Source: an uncultured Pseudoalteromonas sp.
GTDB lineage: Bacteria; Pseudomonadota; Gammaproteobacteria; Enterobacterales; Alteromonadaceae
Direction of reading: 5' to 3'
NCBI GenBank assembly: GCA_947493455.1
Contig: CANLRB010000004.1
Coordinates: forward strand, 124,001 to 188,000
Length of the DNA: 64,000 bases
The position numbers were made by a program, and so were the translations under genes. Under the pieces are notes generated by a model. The model was not told the DNA's origin. It worked only from the letters and a program-made list of their open reading frames with translations, and made no database searches. This document shows, piece by piece, positions 37,040-47,501 of this stretch; positions within the stretch are counted from its first letter, which is position 1; the number at the start of each line of letters is the position of its first letter.

Positions 37040-39112
37040 TTACCAAATCTTTACGCGATCTTCCGGCTTGCGATACATCTTATCGCCTTCTTTAACATCG
37101 AATGCTGAATAAAATTCTGGCATATTCGACAACACGCCTATCACGCGATATTCACTCGGTGAGTGAGAATCGGTTAACAACCGATTACGCAGTGCCTCTT
37201 CGCGATAATTGCGACGCCAAACTTGTGACCAACCAATAAAAAAGCGTTGCTCGCCCGTATAGCCATCAATTTGTGACGATGTTTTACCATTGAGTGACAG
37301 TTGATATGCTTTATAGGCAACAGTTAACCCACCTAAATCACCAATATTCTCACCTAATGTAAAGCGACCATTAACATTGGCATCCGGAAACGGCTTATAT
37401 TGGTCGTATTGGGCGACGAGTTTGTCACCGCGTAATCTAAATTGTGCTAAGTCTGATTCACTCCACCAATTTCTTAAATTGCCATCACCGTCGTATTTCG
37501 CGCCTTGGTCGTCAAAGCCATGGCCTAACTCATGCCCTATCACTGCACCGATCGCGCCATAGTTAATCGCATCATCTGCTTCTAAATTAAAAAACGGTGG
37601 CTGCAAAATTGCCGCAGGAAAAACAATTTCATTGTTAACTGGATTGTAATAGGCATTAACCGTTTGCGGTGTCATAAACCACTCACTACGGTCAACTGGT
37701 TTGCCTAATTTGTCGCTCATATCTTGATATACCCACTGGCTATGGCGAATAAAGTTACCAACGAGATCATCGGCTTTAATTTCAAGTGCAGAATAGTCTT
37801 TCCATTTATCAGGGTAGCCAATTTTAGGGGTAAACTTGTTGAGTTTTTCTTTTGCGGCCACTTTAGTGGTTTCACTCATCCACTCAAGATCGTCAATCGC
37901 TAAGGCATAGGCTTTAATCACATTATCAACCAGCGCTGACATACGTTGTTTTGCCTCAGGCGGAAAATATGTTTTGACATATTCTTTACCTAGCATTTCA
38001 CCAATCACCGCATTTGTTGAGTCAATCGCTTTTTTCCAGCGCGGCTGCTGCTGTTCAACGCCCTGTAAGCGCGTATTAAAAAAAGCAAAATGATGATCAA
38101 CAATTTCTTGGTTTAATAATGCTGCGTAATTATTAATGAAATGGAAATTTAAGTACGCTTGCCAAGTTGCAATATCAGTATTTGCAAACAATTTACCAAA
38201 TGCTTCCATATAAGAAGGTTGCGAAATAATCACTTGCTCAAGAGTGAGGTTTGAATCACTTAAATACTGAGTGAAATCAAACTCTCCCAATAACGTATTT
38301 GCCTCTGAGACACTCATTTTATTATACGTTTTAGTTGCGTCTCGACTTTCTACACGTGTCCACTGAATCGCTGCTAATTGTTTTTCTAATTCAACAATCT
38401 GCTGTGCACTGGTGGCGCTATTATTGAGTCCCGCCATGCTCAGTAATTTAGCAATATACTGTTGATAGTCAGCACGAATTGCGGTGAACTTTTCATCATC
38501 TTTTAAGTAATAATCACGGTCAGGTAATCCGAGTCCCGATTGATATATATAGGCTGCGTATTGACTCGAATTTTTCGCATCATTATTAACATACCAACCA
38601 AATGGCAAAGACCCACCTGCGATTCTAATTTTCGCCATAACAGCAACGAGTTCTTGATGATTTTTAACCTTCACAATACTCTGTAAATATGCAGTTAGCG
38701 GTTTAATACCCAAATCATTGACTAGTTCGGTATTCATGTAACTTGTATAAAAGTCACCGAGTTTACGCTCATCGCTACCGCTTACAGCGGTTTTGTTAGC
38801 GGCAGCGGCTTCAACCACTTTTTTAAGCGCTGTTTGCGAATTATCATAAAGTGCTGTAAATGAACCATAGTTTGATTTGTCGGCGGGAATTTCAGTTTTC
38901 TCTAACCACACGCCATTCACATAGCGATAAAAATCGTCTTGCGGACGAATATCGGTTTTCATATTCGCCAGTTCAACACCCGACAATAAAGCCTTTTGTG
39001 GCACTTGTGCTTGGACTTGAGTATCTTTTTCGGTCGTTTTATTATCACCACACGCAGTCATACTTAGTGCGAGTGTAACTGCCAATGCCAGCTTAGTTGT
39101 TTTTAAAATCAT
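37040..39112 (-). CDS. M13-family zinc metallopeptidase lipoprotein (PepO/neprilysin-like)
   Basis: Envelope-anchored oligopeptidase of 690 residues. The signal peptide ends in a lipobox (LSMTAC, Cys21). The zinc motif is HELGH within VIGHELGHGFDDQG, the downstream glutamate is in ENIGDLGG, and an NAYY substrate-binding motif is present. The C-terminal KIW matches the conserved end of M13 peptidases (usually CxxW). It is monocistronic, with its own terminator. It likely degrades peptides of up to a few dozen residues in the periplasm or outer surface. Confidence 0.93.
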   Translation of the reverse strand: MILKTTKLALAVTLALSMTACGDNKTTEKDTQVQAQVPQKALLSGVELANMKTDIRPQDDFYRYVNGVWLEKTEIPADKSNYGSFTALYDNSQTALKKVVEAAAANKTAVSGSDERKLGDFYTSYMNTELVNDLGIKPLTAYLQSIVKVKNHQELVAVMAKIRIAGGSLPFGWYVNNDAKNSSQYAAYIYQSGLGLPDRDYYLKDDEKFTAIRADYQQYIAKLLSMAGLNNSATSAQQIVELEKQLAAIQWTRVESRDATKTYNKMSVSEANTLLGEFDFTQYLSDSNLTLEQVIISQPSYMEAFGKLFANTDIATWQAYLNFHFINNYAALLNQEIVDHHFAFFNTRLQGVEQQQPRWKKAIDSTNAVIGEMLGKEYVKTYFPPEAKQRMSALVDNVIKAYALAIDDLEWMSETTKVAAKEKLNKFTPKIGYPDKWKDYSALEIKADDLVGNFIRHSQWVYQDMSDKLGKPVDRSEWFMTPQTVNAYYNPVNNEIVFPAAILQPPFFNLEADDAINYGAIGAVIGHELGHGFDDQGAKYDGDGNLRNWWSESDLAQFRLRGDKLVAQYDQYKPFPDANVNGRFTLGENIGDLGGLTVAYKAYQLSLNGKTSSQIDGYTGEQRFFIGWSQVWRRNYREEALRNRLLTDSHSPSEYRVIGVLSNMPEFYSAFDVKEGDKMYRKPEDRVKIW

Positions 39113-39148
39113 AGTAGCGCCCTGTATTTTTCTAATTATTTAATGAGA

Positions 39149-39541
39149 TTATAAATCTGCAATCAATTTGTCGATGATCACTTTATTTGCCGCAGGAAAT
39201 TCCATTGCGTTTAGTTGCGAAATTGCAAACCAGCCGCTTTGCTGCCCTTCTTGATGACTGGGCTCACCAGAAAAATCACGCACTAAATGCACATCTAACA
39301 ATACTGATTTATCGTCGTAATCGTGTTTAATTTGCATTAATTCAACCGATTGATTTACCGTAATGCCAACCTCTTCAGCGAGTTCGCGCGCGAGCGCTTG
39401 CGTAACTGTTTCGCCACTTTCAACCTTGCCGCCCGGAAACTCCCATTTACCACCTTGATGTTGATTTGAAAGGCGTTTCGCAATATAGACTTGTTGCGCT
39501 TTTAAAATCACACCCACAGCAACGTGAACAATTTTTTTCAT
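39149..39541 (-). CDS. mutT: 8-oxo-dGTP diphosphatase MutT
   Basis: Nudix hydrolase that removes 8-oxo-dGTP from the nucleotide pool. The 130-residue protein carries a full Nudix box at residues 37-59 (GGKVESGE, then RELAEEVG). Position directly downstream of secA is the same as in E. coli, which supports MutT over other Nudix enzymes. A terminator-like hairpin separates it from secA, so it may depend on readthrough or a promoter of its own. Confidence 0.95.
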   Translation of the reverse strand: MKKIVHVAVGVILKAQQVYIAKRLSNQHQGGKWEFPGGKVESGETVTQALARELAEEVGITVNQSVELMQIKHDYDDKSVLLDVHLVRDFSGEPSHQEGQQSGWFAISQLNAMEFPAANKVIIDKLIADL

Positions 39542-39557
39542 TTTAGTTAACTTCCAT

Positions 39558-39590
39558 AAAAAAAAGCGACCAAATAGTCGCTTTATTTAA
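39558..39590. terminator. Hairpin terminator between secA and mutT
   Basis: AAGCGAC (39564-39570) and GTCGCTT (39577-39583) form a 7-bp stem with a 6-nt loop. On the minus strand it is followed by a T8 run, 17 bp before the mutT start. It should end most secA transcripts. Confidence 0.78.
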
Positions 39591-39610
39591 TTACATAGCA
39601 GTGCTTAAAA

Positions 39611-42322
39611 TTAAGATAACTTACCGTGACACTGTTTATATTTTTTACCCGAACCACATGGGCAAGGCTCATTACGCCCTACTTTAGGTTCTGCGCGAAC
39701 GCTAGTCTGTGCACCTTGTGGCGCTTCACCACCGACATGCTCAGCTTCTTCATGCTGATATTGGCGCGGCGCTTTTTCCGCAGACTCACGACGGCGTTGC
39801 TCAACAGCTTCTACGTCTTCTTCTGCACGAACTTGTACTTTGCTTAATACACCAACAACTTCAACTTTTAAGTTTTCTAACATATCGCTAAACAACTCAA
39901 AAGATTCGCGCTTGTATTCTTGCTTTGGATTTTTTTGTGCGTAACCACGTAAGTGAATACCTTGACGTAAATGATCCATTGCAGCTAAGTGATCTTTCCA
40001 GTGCTGGTCAAGGCTTTGTAACATGATTGCTTTTTCAAATTGACGTAGTACGTCTGCACCCACCATTTCTTCTTTATGCTTATACGCAGCTTCAATGCCT
40101 TGCTCAATGCGCTCACGAAGTTTCTCTTCATAAAGCTTGTTGTCTTCGTCAAGCCACTCTTGAATTGGCATCTCAACCAAGAAATCTGCACGTAAACGTT
40201 CTTCAAGACCTGAAATGTCCCACATTTCAGCCAGTGACTGCGGTGGAATAAACTGATCAATCGTTGCATTAAGTACATCAGAACGAATTGCTGTAACTGT
40301 TTCAGAAATATCCCCTTCTTCAAGCAATTCATTACGCTGAGAGTAAACAACACGGCGCTGATCGTTGGCCACATCATCGTATTCTAATAGCTGCTTACGA
40401 ATATCAAAGTTCCGTGCTTCAACCTTACGCTGTGCATTTTCGATGGCACGGTTAACCCACGGATGCTCAATCGCTTCACCTTCTTGCATACCGAGTTTAC
40501 GCATCATATTGGTCATGCGCTCACCGGCGAAAATTCGCATTAGTGCATCTTCCATTGATAAGTAGAAACGGCTTGAACCTGCATCACCTTGACGGCCTGA
40601 ACGACCACGTAGCTGGTTATCGATACGGCGAGATTCGTGACGCTCGGTAGCGATAATGTGTAAACCACCGGCTTCAAGTACAGCATCGTGACGCTGTTGC
40701 CACTCATTTTTTAATTTATCAATTTGTGCTTCGCTTGGACTCTCAAGCTTTTCAGCTTCTATTTTCCAGTTACCACCAAGCACGATATCCGTACCACGGC
40801 CTGCCATATTGGTTGCAATTGTCACCGCACCCGGTAAACCCGCATTAGCAACAATTTCAGCTTCCTGTTGGTGGAACTTAGCATTCAATACATTATGTTT
40901 AATTTTTTCTTTTCGTAAAAATTGCGAGATGTACTCTGAGCTTTCGATTGAAATCGTACCAACAAGAACCGGTTGCCCGCGCTCTTGGCAATCGCGAATA
41001 TCTTTTAGAATCGCGTCGTATTTTTCAGCTTGGGTCAAATAAACTAAATCAGCGCGGTCATCACGGATCATCGGTTTATTCGTTGGTATAACAACGGTTT
41101 CTAACCCATAGATAGATTGAAATTCAAATGCTTCAGTGTCTGCCGTACCGGTCATACCGGCAAGCGTTTCATAGATTCTGAAATAATTCTGGAAAGTGAT
41201 TGACGCTAATGTTTGGTTTTCATTTTGAATTTGCACGCCCTCTTTAGCTTCAACAGCTTGGTGCAAACCTTCGGACCAACGACGTCCTTCCATAGTACGA
41301 CCCGTATGTTCATCAACAATAATAATTTCATTGTCTTTTACAACATAATCAACGTCTTTTTGATATAGCTTATGGGCACGTAATGCAGCGTACACGTGGC
41401 TTAATAAGGTAATGCTCGCTGCTGAGTAAAGTGAATCACCGTCTTCTATTAAACCACGCTCGGTTAATAGCTCTTCAACACGTACTTGACCGCGTTCAGT
41501 TAAATGAACTTGCTTTGACTTTTCATCGATAGTGAAGTCGCCATCACCTTCAACGCCTTCTTCGTCTTCTTTCTCTTGTAATACAAGCTCAGGAACAATT
41601 TCATTAATTTGTAGATACAGCTCAGAACTATCTTCAGCAGGACCTGAAATAATTAATGGCGTACGCGCTTCATCAATTAAAATCGAGTCAACTTCATCAA
41701 CCACAGCATAGTTTAGTGGGCGCTGAACACGTTCTTCTGGCGAAAAAGCCATATTGTCGCGCAAATAGTCAAAACCAAATTCGTTATTAGTACCGTAAGT
41801 AATATCTGCTTCATATGCCGCTTTTTTCTCTTGCGGCATCATACCCGGTACGTTACAGCCAACACTTAGGCCTAAAAATTCAAATAGTGAACGGTTTGTT
41901 TCTGAGTCACGTTTAGCCAAGTAATCATTTACTGTAATAACGTGCACGCCTTTACCAGTTAAACCGTGTAAGTAAGCAGGCAGTGTCGCAGTTAACGTTT
42001 TACCTTCACCAGTACGCATTTCAGCAATTTTACCTTGGTGAAGGACCATGCCACCAATCATTTGCACATCAAAATGACGCATACCGTAAACACGCTTTGA
42101 CGCTTCGCGTACCACTGCAAATGCTTCAGGTAGGATTGATTCTAAGGTTTCGCCGCCGTCGTAACGCTGACGAAAATCGCCGGTTTTTGCTTTTAGCTCA
42201 TCATCGCTCAATGCAGCGATTTGCTCTTCCATTCCATTTATTATTGCGACCGTTTTTCGTAAATTTTTTATTATGCGGTCATTGCGACTACCAAATATTT
42301 TGGTAAGTAATTTAGCTATCAT
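39611..42322 (-). CDS. secA: Preprotein translocase ATPase SecA
   Basis: Motor ATPase of the Sec pathway. The 903-residue protein has Walker A MRTGEGKT at 102-109, the [19 protein letters not shown] motor segment, and NMAGRGTDI. The C-terminal zinc-binding SecB/phospholipid tail has C887, C889, C898 and H899 ([13 protein letters not shown]). Length equals E. coli SecA. It is transcribed from a long leader that contains a large hairpin but no SecM-like reading frame. Confidence 0.98.
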   Translation of the reverse strand: MIAKLLTKIFGSRNDRIIKNLRKTVAIINGMEEQIAALSDDELKAKTGDFRQRYDGGETLESILPEAFAVVREASKRVYGMRHFDVQMIGGMVLHQGKIAEMRTGEGKTLTATLPAYLHGLTGKGVHVITVNDYLAKRDSETNRSLFEFLGLSVGCNVPGMMPQEKKAAYEADITYGTNNEFGFDYLRDNMAFSPEERVQRPLNYAVVDEVDSILIDEARTPLIISGPAEDSSELYLQINEIVPELVLQEKEDEEGVEGDGDFTIDEKSKQVHLTERGQVRVEELLTERGLIEDGDSLYSAASITLLSHVYAALRAHKLYQKDVDYVVKDNEIIIVDEHTGRTMEGRRWSEGLHQAVEAKEGVQIQNENQTLASITFQNYFRIYETLAGMTGTADTEAFEFQSIYGLETVVIPTNKPMIRDDRADLVYLTQAEKYDAILKDIRDCQERGQPVLVGTISIESSEYISQFLRKEKIKHNVLNAKFHQQEAEIVANAGLPGAVTIATNMAGRGTDIVLGGNWKIEAEKLESPSEAQIDKLKNEWQQRHDAVLEAGGLHIIATERHESRRIDNQLRGRSGRQGDAGSSRFYLSMEDALMRIFAGERMTNMMRKLGMQEGEAIEHPWVNRAIENAQRKVEARNFDIRKQLLEYDDVANDQRRVVYSQRNELLEEGDISETVTAIRSDVLNATIDQFIPPQSLAEMWDISGLEERLRADFLVEMPIQEWLDEDNKLYEEKLRERIEQGIEAAYKHKEEMVGADVLRQFEKAIMLQSLDQHWKDHLAAMDHLRQGIHLRGYAQKNPKQEYKRESFELFSDMLENLKVEVVGVLSKVQVRAEEDVEAVEQRRRESAEKAPRQYQHEEAEHVGGEAPQGAQTSVRAEPKVGRNEPCPCGSGKKYKQCHGKLS

Positions 42323-42405
42323 GATTAAACCGTTACAACCTTAGTTAATTGGCATACGCCACTATTTAATTTTTTACCCGCGTACAGTATCAAGCGATTA
42401 TCAAT

Positions 42406-42451
42406 ATTGCTAGTAAACCAATCAAATTTAGCTATTTGGTCGACTAGCAAT
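42406..42451 (-). repeat. Large stem-loop in the secA leader
   Basis: ATTGCTAGT (42406-42414) and ACTAGCAAT (42443-42451) are perfect 9-bp complements. Inside them ACCAA/TTGGT and AAAT/ATTT extend the stem around a short loop. It lies about 85-130 nt upstream of the secA start, downstream of the probable promoter, so it is part of the mRNA leader. Confidence 0.7.
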
Positions 42452-42544
42452 AGTGCAAACGGCTTTACTAAGCGCACAGCATTTTGTTTTACTGCTTAAA
42501 CTTAAACAGATATGGAGCCTGTTTAGTTAAAATTCAAGGGCGAT

Positions 42545-42555
42545 ATTTTATACCA
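42545..42555 (-). promoter_or_regulatory. Probable secA extended -10 promoter
   Basis: On the minus strand TGGTATAAAAT (42545-42555) is an extended -10 element. No good -35 is visible. Transcription from about 42538 would give a leader of roughly 215 nt. Confidence 0.5.
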
Positions 42556-42720
42556 TTTAAATGATTATTTTAAGAATAAAAAAATAAATATAGTTTACGG
42601 CTAACAAGTTGATTATTAATGTTAAAGTCGCATGCGGGGGTCATTGAAAGGGAATTGCGCTAGCGCGATTGAGTGCGCTCACGTAAAATAGAGTTATCAA
42701 CAAGCTCATTAGGCGATAAC

Positions 42721-43194
42721 GTGGCAAAAGATAGATTTGCACCAAAACCATTAAATGATGTCGTAGGCAAATTGCCGGGGCGACTGCAAAGTTATGCCAA
42801 AGCCAGTCAAAAACTTGAGCACTATCAAACACTGTTAAACCAAGCAATCGGTGGGCCACTTGCCAACAAATGCCATGTGAGCAATTACCAAGATCAAATT
42901 CTTGTTATTTCTGCCGATTCGGCAGCGGTCGCGATGCGCTTAAATTACATGAAACTCGCAATAGCATCAGAACTGCGCAAGTCTGGATTAGCGGAATTAT
43001 CATCGATTAAAGTACAAACTAATCCTGCGAAACAAACTGTGGCTAATGAGGCGATCAAGAAAAGCCAATCACAAGGCAGGTCTCCAGGGCGAGTTATGAG
43101 CAAGCAAACCGCGGACAACTTGTTAGAGTTAGCGCAACACGCACCTGAATCACTCAAACAAAAGTTACAAAAACTCGCCAAACACGGGAAATAA
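42721..43194 (+). CDS. dciA: DciA-like (DUF721) replicative helicase loader
   Basis: DUF721 protein of 157 residues. DciA proteins load DnaB helicase in bacteria that lack DnaC/DnaI. The start is GTG at 42721 (VAKDRFAPKPLNDVV) with AGG eight bases upstream, in preference to the GTG at 42673. The KH-like N-terminal domain spans about 10-105 (LVISADSAAVAMRLNYMK). The C-terminal tail is Gln/Lys/Ala-rich and probably disordered. Its position between lpxC and secA is typical for Alteromonadales. It converges on lpxC with a shared terminator. Confidence 0.82.
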   Translation: MAKDRFAPKPLNDVVGKLPGRLQSYAKASQKLEHYQTLLNQAIGGPLANKCHVSNYQDQILVISADSAAVAMRLNYMKLAIASELRKSGLAELSSIKVQTNPAKQTVANEAIKKSQSQGRSPGRVMSKQTADNLLELAQHAPESLKQKLQKLAKHGK

Positions 43195-43219
43195 AAAATG
43201 CGACATAAAGTCGCATTTT
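43194..43219. terminator. Bidirectional terminator between dciA and lpxC
   Basis: AATGCGAC (43197-43204) and GTCGCATT (43210-43217) form an 8-bp stem with an ATAAA loop, flanked by A and T runs. It serves dciA (+) and the end of the dcw cluster at lpxC (-). Confidence 0.88.
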
Positions 43220-43241
43220 CTAATCTGTTTATACGTTGTTA

Positions 43242-44153
43242 TTACGCCGTAGCAAGTTCTAACCCCGGCGCTGGCATTGTTACCGTATCGTCAAAGGTTG
43301 CCCATTGCCATGCACTTTCTGTTGCCATCAGTTTACGCAATAACTTGTTATTAAGATCATGGCCCGATTTGTACGCAGTCACTTTACCAAGCAAGTTATG
43401 ACCTGACATAAACAAATCACCTACACAATCGAGAATCTTGTGTTTTACAAACTCATCGTCATAGCGCAGGCCATCAGGGTTTAGCACTTTAAACTCATCA
43501 AGCACAACCGCATTATCCATGCTGCCACCTAACGCTAAGTTGTTTGCATGCATGTATTCAATATCACGCATAAAACCAAACGTTCTGGCACGACTGATTT
43601 GCTCAGTAAAACTTTTAGCCGTAATGTCTAAGCCGATACGTTGGCGGCTTTCATTAATTGCAGGGTGATCAAAGTCGATTTCAAAGTCGATATGAAACCC
43701 ATTGTACGGCTCAATTTCAGCCCACTTGTCACCGTCTTCAATACGCACTTTTTCTTTGATTTGAATAAAGCGTTTTGCAACCGCTTGCTCAGAAATACCT
43801 GCTTTTTGAATTAAGTAAATAAATGGTAAAGAACTGCCATCCATAATTGGCACTTCAGGACTATCAAGCTCAACAACTAAGTTATCAATACCAAGTGCTG
43901 CAACCGCTGCAATCAAATGCTCAGTTGTTGATAAGCGAACGCCATCTTCATTAATTAAGCAAGTACATAGCTGAGTATCACCCACGGCTTCAGGTGTAAT
44001 TGAAAAATCAACTACAGGGTCTAGGTCTACCCGGCGAAATACGACTCCCGTATTCGCACTTGCAGGTCGGAGAGTGATAGACACTTTTTCTCCCTTATGT
44101 AACCCGACACCAACGGCGTTTACTTCTTGGCTAATTGTACGTTGCTTTATCAT
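43242..44153 (-). CDS. lpxC: UDP-3-O-acyl-N-acetylglucosamine deacetylase LpxC
   Basis: Zinc deacetylase that commits to lipid A synthesis. The ATG at 44153 ([19 protein letters not shown]) gives 303 residues, the normal length; the frame extends upstream to 44234 but that segment is the promoter region. Zinc ligand H79 is in TTEHL, and HKILDCVGD supplies the other His and Asp. It is the last gene of the dcw cluster, with its own promoter between it and ftsZ. Confidence 0.97.
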   Translation of the reverse strand: MIKQRTISQEVNAVGVGLHKGEKVSITLRPASANTGVVFRRVDLDPVVDFSITPEAVGDTQLCTCLINEDGVRLSTTEHLIAAVAALGIDNLVVELDSPEVPIMDGSSLPFIYLIQKAGISEQAVAKRFIQIKEKVRIEDGDKWAEIEPYNGFHIDFEIDFDHPAINESRQRIGLDITAKSFTEQISRARTFGFMRDIEYMHANNLALGGSMDNAVVLDEFKVLNPDGLRYDDEFVKHKILDCVGDLFMSGHNLLGKVTAYKSGHDLNNKLLRKLMATESAWQWATFDDTVTMPAPGLELATA

Positions 44154-44196
44154 AGGCAATTCGCTCTTTAAGTAATAAAATAAAATCTGGAGGCGG

Positions 44197-44225
44197 ATCT
44201 TATCACAAGTAAGACCAGCTGCCAA
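44197..44225 (-). promoter_or_regulatory. lpxC promoter
   Basis: On the minus strand TTGGCA (44220-44225) and TAAGAT (44197-44202) are spaced by 17 bp in the ftsZ-lpxC gap, about 45 bp upstream of the lpxC ATG. E. coli lpxC also has a private promoter here. Confidence 0.6.
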
Positions 44226-44241
44226 ATTGTTCAATTTTTAG

Positions 44242-45468
44242 TTAATCAGCTTGATTTCGAATAAATGCTGGAATATCGAAATAATCCCCTTTATCCGAGC
44301 TAGGCTGCGGCTTAGTAACTTGTTCTTTTACTGGCTCAGCCGGTACTTGACCCGCAGTCAAATCATCGCTGGTGTTATCTGCTGCAGCAAAGCTTGGTAC
44401 AAATACACCCGGTGATGCTTGATTGTTAGCATTATTCGGCTGGTTACTCGCAACATCCGAACCCGCTACTTTAGCAGTTGAGTTTTCAACAATACCAAAT
44501 TGAGGACGACGATCGCCGCCTAACCCCGTTGCCACTACCGTCACACGTAATTCATCTGACATATCTGGGTCAATTACAGCACCAACAACTACAGTCGCAT
44601 TTTCAGAGGCAAGCGCCTTTACATGATTACCCACTGTTTCGAACTCTTCGATAGCGATATCCATGCCAGCAGTAATATTAACTAATATACCTTTTGCACC
44701 CGTCAAATCGACATCTTCCAATAATGGACTCGAGATTGCTGATTCTGCTGCTTCTTGCGCTCTATCTGGGCCACTTGCTGACGCAGTTCCCATCATCGCC
44801 GTGCCCATTGCCGACATCACTGTACGTACGTCTGCAAAGTCAACGTTGATTAAACCTGAACGCGTAATAAGCTCAGCAATACCTTGTACCGCACCGTAAA
44901 GTACGTCATTCGCTTTAGCAAAGGCATCTAATAATGTCGTACCTTTACCCAAAACTTTAAGTAATTTATTGTTAGGAATTGTAATCAGTGAATCAACAAT
45001 TTCCGATAACTCGTTAATACCAGCCTCAGCTGCAGCTGCGCGTTTTTTACCTTCAAAATCGAACGGACGCGTTACCACGGCAACGGTTAAAATACCCATT
45101 TCTTTAGCCAACCGCGCCACAACAGGTGCAGCACCAGTACCTGTGCCACCGCCCATGCCAGCAGCGATAAATACCATATCAGCACCTTCAATACTGCTTT
45201 TAATGGTATCCGAATCTTCTTCAGCAGAATCACGGCCAACTTCTGGGTTTGCACCCGCACCCAAACCTTGTGTGATTTGTGTACCTAGCTGTACCGTGAC
45301 ATCTGCCGATGATTTACGTAAAGCCTGCGCATCTGTATTTGCGGCAATAAACTTAACGCCTTCAATTTGTTGCTTAACCATGTGCTCAACAGCGTTACCA
45401 CCGCCGCCGCCAACACCGATCACTTTAATTACGGCTTCTTCACCGTGTTGTTCCATATAATCAAACAT
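44242..45468 (-). CDS. ftsZ: Cell division GTPase FtsZ
   Basis: Tubulin homologue that forms the Z ring. The 408 residues include GGGGGNAV near 20-26, the tubulin signature GGGTGTG at 106-112, a variable linker rich in Asn, Ala and Pro (about 318-390), and the conserved C-terminal peptide [14 protein letters not shown] that binds FtsA and ZipA. It lies 21 bp after ftsA. It is at the distal end of the dcw operon. Confidence 0.98.
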   Translation of the reverse strand: MFDYMEQHGEEAVIKVIGVGGGGGNAVEHMVKQQIEGVKFIAANTDAQALRKSSADVTVQLGTQITQGLGAGANPEVGRDSAEEDSDTIKSSIEGADMVFIAAGMGGGTGTGAAPVVARLAKEMGILTVAVVTRPFDFEGKKRAAAAEAGINELSEIVDSLITIPNNKLLKVLGKGTTLLDAFAKANDVLYGAVQGIAELITRSGLINVDFADVRTVMSAMGTAMMGTASASGPDRAQEAAESAISSPLLEDVDLTGAKGILVNITAGMDIAIEEFETVGNHVKALASENATVVVGAVIDPDMSDELRVTVVATGLGGDRRPQFGIVENSTAKVAGSDVASNQPNNANNQASPGVFVPSFAAADNTSDDLTAGQVPAEPVKEQVTKPQPSSDKGDYFDIPAFIRNQAD

Positions 45469-45489
45469 CGTTAACTCTCCGACTTGAGT

Positions 45490-46725
45490 TTAAAACTCAC
45501 CTTGAAACCATTTCGTCAAACGGTTCCACCAATTTCCACTACCCGTGTCCGTTGACTTTTTTTCGTGGTTGCTTTGCATAGTGCGACCATATTGCAAAAG
45601 TCCAACGGCGGTTGCAAATGATGGATCATTTACATAATCGGTCAATCCAGTGATCCCTATTGGATTGCCAATACGCGCGGGCATTTGAAAAATTTCTTCT
45701 GCGACTTCTAGGGCACCGGTCATTTTTGCAGTACCACCGGTGATCACAACGCCTGCGGCAATTTGATCTTCAAGCCCTGAGCGACGGATTTCATCCATCG
45801 CCAAATCAAATATTTCTCTAAATCTTGGTTCAACAACTTCAGATAACGTGTGGCGAGACATAGTCCGCGCTGGACGCCCGCCCACACTTGGTACTTCAAG
45901 TGTGTCTTCAGCACTTGCCATTTGGCTACTTGCACATGCATATTGCACTTTGATTGCTTCAGCATGTGAAATAGGCGTGCGGAAGATTTTCGCAATATCA
46001 CCTGTTACTTGATTGCCAGCGACAGGAATAACTGCAGAATGACGCAATGAACCGTTGGTATAGATGGTAATATCCATGGTACCACCACCAATATCGATTA
46101 CCGCTACACCGAGCTCTCGTTCATCCTCAGTTAATACCGAATTACCCGATGCCAATGCCGAGAAAATAAACTGATCAACATGTAAACCACAGCGTTCAAC
46201 ACATTTTTCAATATTCTTAGCCATATCGTTTGAGCAAGTAATAATGTGTGCACGCGCCTCCATTCGTACTCCGCTCATGCCAAGTGGGTTACGGATCCCC
46301 TCTTGTAAATCAACCGAATACTCTTGCGGTAACGCATGCAACATTTTGCGCTCTGCTGAAATTGGCACTGACTTAGCAATATGAATGACATTATCAATAT
46401 CTTCGCTGGTAACTTCTGAATTATTATTAATCGCTACCACGCCATTTTCATTTTGACATTGAATATGCTTACCAGAAATGCCTAAATAAACAGAACTAAT
46501 ACGACAATCCGCCATCAACTCTGCTTCATCGACTGCGCGCTGAATCGACTCAGATACCAGATCTAAATCATTTACGCCACCTTTATCCATTCCATGTGAT
46601 ATTTGCGAGCCAACTCCAACAATACTGAGCTGGTTATCTGCGGTTACTTCACCGACCGTCGCAACGACTTTCGATGTCCCCACATCTAAGCCGATCACTA
46701 GATTTCTTTCAACTGACTTGGTCAT
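45490..46725 (-). CDS. ftsA: Cell division protein FtsA
   Basis: Actin-like ATPase that tethers FtsZ to the membrane. The 411 residues show the phosphate-1 loop GLDVGTSKV near 13-21, IDIGGGTMD in the second phosphate loop, and a C-terminal amphipathic helix NWWNRLTKWFQ for membrane binding. Its ATG overlaps the ftsQ stop by 4 bp. Confidence 0.97.
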   Translation of the reverse strand: MTKSVERNLVIGLDVGTSKVVATVGEVTADNQLSIVGVGSQISHGMDKGGVNDLDLVSESIQRAVDEAELMADCRISSVYLGISGKHIQCQNENGVVAINNNSEVTSEDIDNVIHIAKSVPISAERKMLHALPQEYSVDLQEGIRNPLGMSGVRMEARAHIITCSNDMAKNIEKCVERCGLHVDQFIFSALASGNSVLTEDERELGVAVIDIGGGTMDITIYTNGSLRHSAVIPVAGNQVTGDIAKIFRTPISHAEAIKVQYACASSQMASAEDTLEVPSVGGRPARTMSRHTLSEVVEPRFREIFDLAMDEIRRSGLEDQIAAGVVITGGTAKMTGALEVAEEIFQMPARIGNPIGITGLTDYVNDPSFATAVGLLQYGRTMQSNHEKKSTDTGSGNWWNRLTKWFQGEF

Positions 46726-47501
46726 ACCTTACTCTTTTCTTCTTTTTTATTCTCAGCTGATTGCTTCCAGCTAACAGCCAATCCAGTATCATACCTTAAA
46801 TCGATCGATTCTACCTCTTTATCCGAACTATTTTTTATTTGCGGATATAGGTCAATAAATCGCTGTACTCGTTGTGCCTTTTCGTTGCGTCCCAAGTGCA
46901 ATTTTATGCCGTTGTCGAGCCATAATTGCCATGAAAAACGCTCTGATAAGGAGAGGCTCGACAATCGCATTTGATGCAATTGAAATAACTCATCAAACTT
47001 TACAAATGTCTGCCAGGCTTCCGTTTCACTGCCTTCTGGGCCGTATAATTTAGGTAGATGCGCTTGGTATTTTGTTACCGGCGCATGAAACACGCCACCT
47101 TGTTCGTTAATCAACAAATCATGGTTCCAAATCGCGACAGCTTGATGCTCAGTAACATAAACCTTTACGGTGTCTGGCCATTGTTTACGAACAGAAACCT
47201 GCGCCACCCAAGGTAAGGCAGTAACTAAGTCTTGAACCTGATTCACATCCAGGTCAAAAAAGCTCGACAACTGTGCCTGTTTAATCGCATCAATAATCTC
47301 ACTTTTAGCCGTAAACTGCGGTTTTCCTTGCACAATCAAGCGCGTAATTCGGCTATTTTCTTCTGTTGCCAACCATTTTTGTGTGGCGCTAATACTGAAC
47401 CAAATCAATAACAGTGTTAGCGTAAAAAACGCCACACCAAAACTCAGTGACCAGTTAACCTCACCGATATTGTTACGAATTTTGTTCAGCGCGTTAGTCA
47501 T
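46722..47501 (-). CDS. ftsQ: Cell division protein FtsQ
   Basis: Bitopic divisome protein linking early and late stages through FtsB/FtsL. The 259 residues have a cytoplasmic tail, one membrane helix at about 20-39, a POTRA domain (about 55-125: ITRLIVQGKPQF, ALPWVAQVSVRKQWPDTVKVYVTEH), and the beta domain. It starts directly after ddlB (no gap) and overlaps ftsA by 4 bp. Confidence 0.95.
   Translation of the reverse strand: MTNALNKIRNNIGEVNWSLSFGVAFFTLTLLLIWFSISATQKWLATEENSRITRLIVQGKPQFTAKSEIIDAIKQAQLSSFFDLDVNQVQDLVTALPWVAQVSVRKQWPDTVKVYVTEHQAVAIWNHDLLINEQGGVFHAPVTKYQAHLPKLYGPEGSETEAWQTFVKFDELFQLHQMRLSSLSLSERFSWQLWLDNGIKLHLGRNEKAQRVQRFIDLYPQIKNSSDKEVESIDLRYDTGLAVSWKQSAENKKEEKSKV

Larger units (their letters stand above)
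42323..42720. other. Intergenic region between secA and dciA
   Basis: About 400 bp separate the divergent secA and dciA genes. It holds the secA promoter and leader hairpin listed separately, and a GCGCTAGCGC palindrome at about 42656-42667. In the secA direction I found only very short frames and no signal-peptide-bearing ORF like SecM. The region is AT-rich between 42540 and 42620. Confidence 0.55.

Noticed and set aside
42694-42702. DnaA box (TTATCAACA) upstream of dciA
   Set aside because: One mismatch from consensus, single, and the same 9-mer also appears near 1786 in unrelated sequence, so chance is the better explanation.
42323-42720. SecM-like arrest peptide upstream of secA
   Set aside because: Reading frames on the minus strand in this interval are only a few codons long and lack a signal peptide.
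43197-43217. Tandem CRISPR-like or repetitive array from the many hairpins in intergenic gaps
   Set aside because: The hairpins are single, differ in sequence from gap to gap, and each sits just after a stop codon with A/T runs, so they are terminators.
44969-45460. 163-residue plus-strand reading frame antisense to ftsZ
   Set aside because: Mirror frame of a highly conserved gene; its low-complexity Pro/Ser content is a by-product of FtsZ codons.
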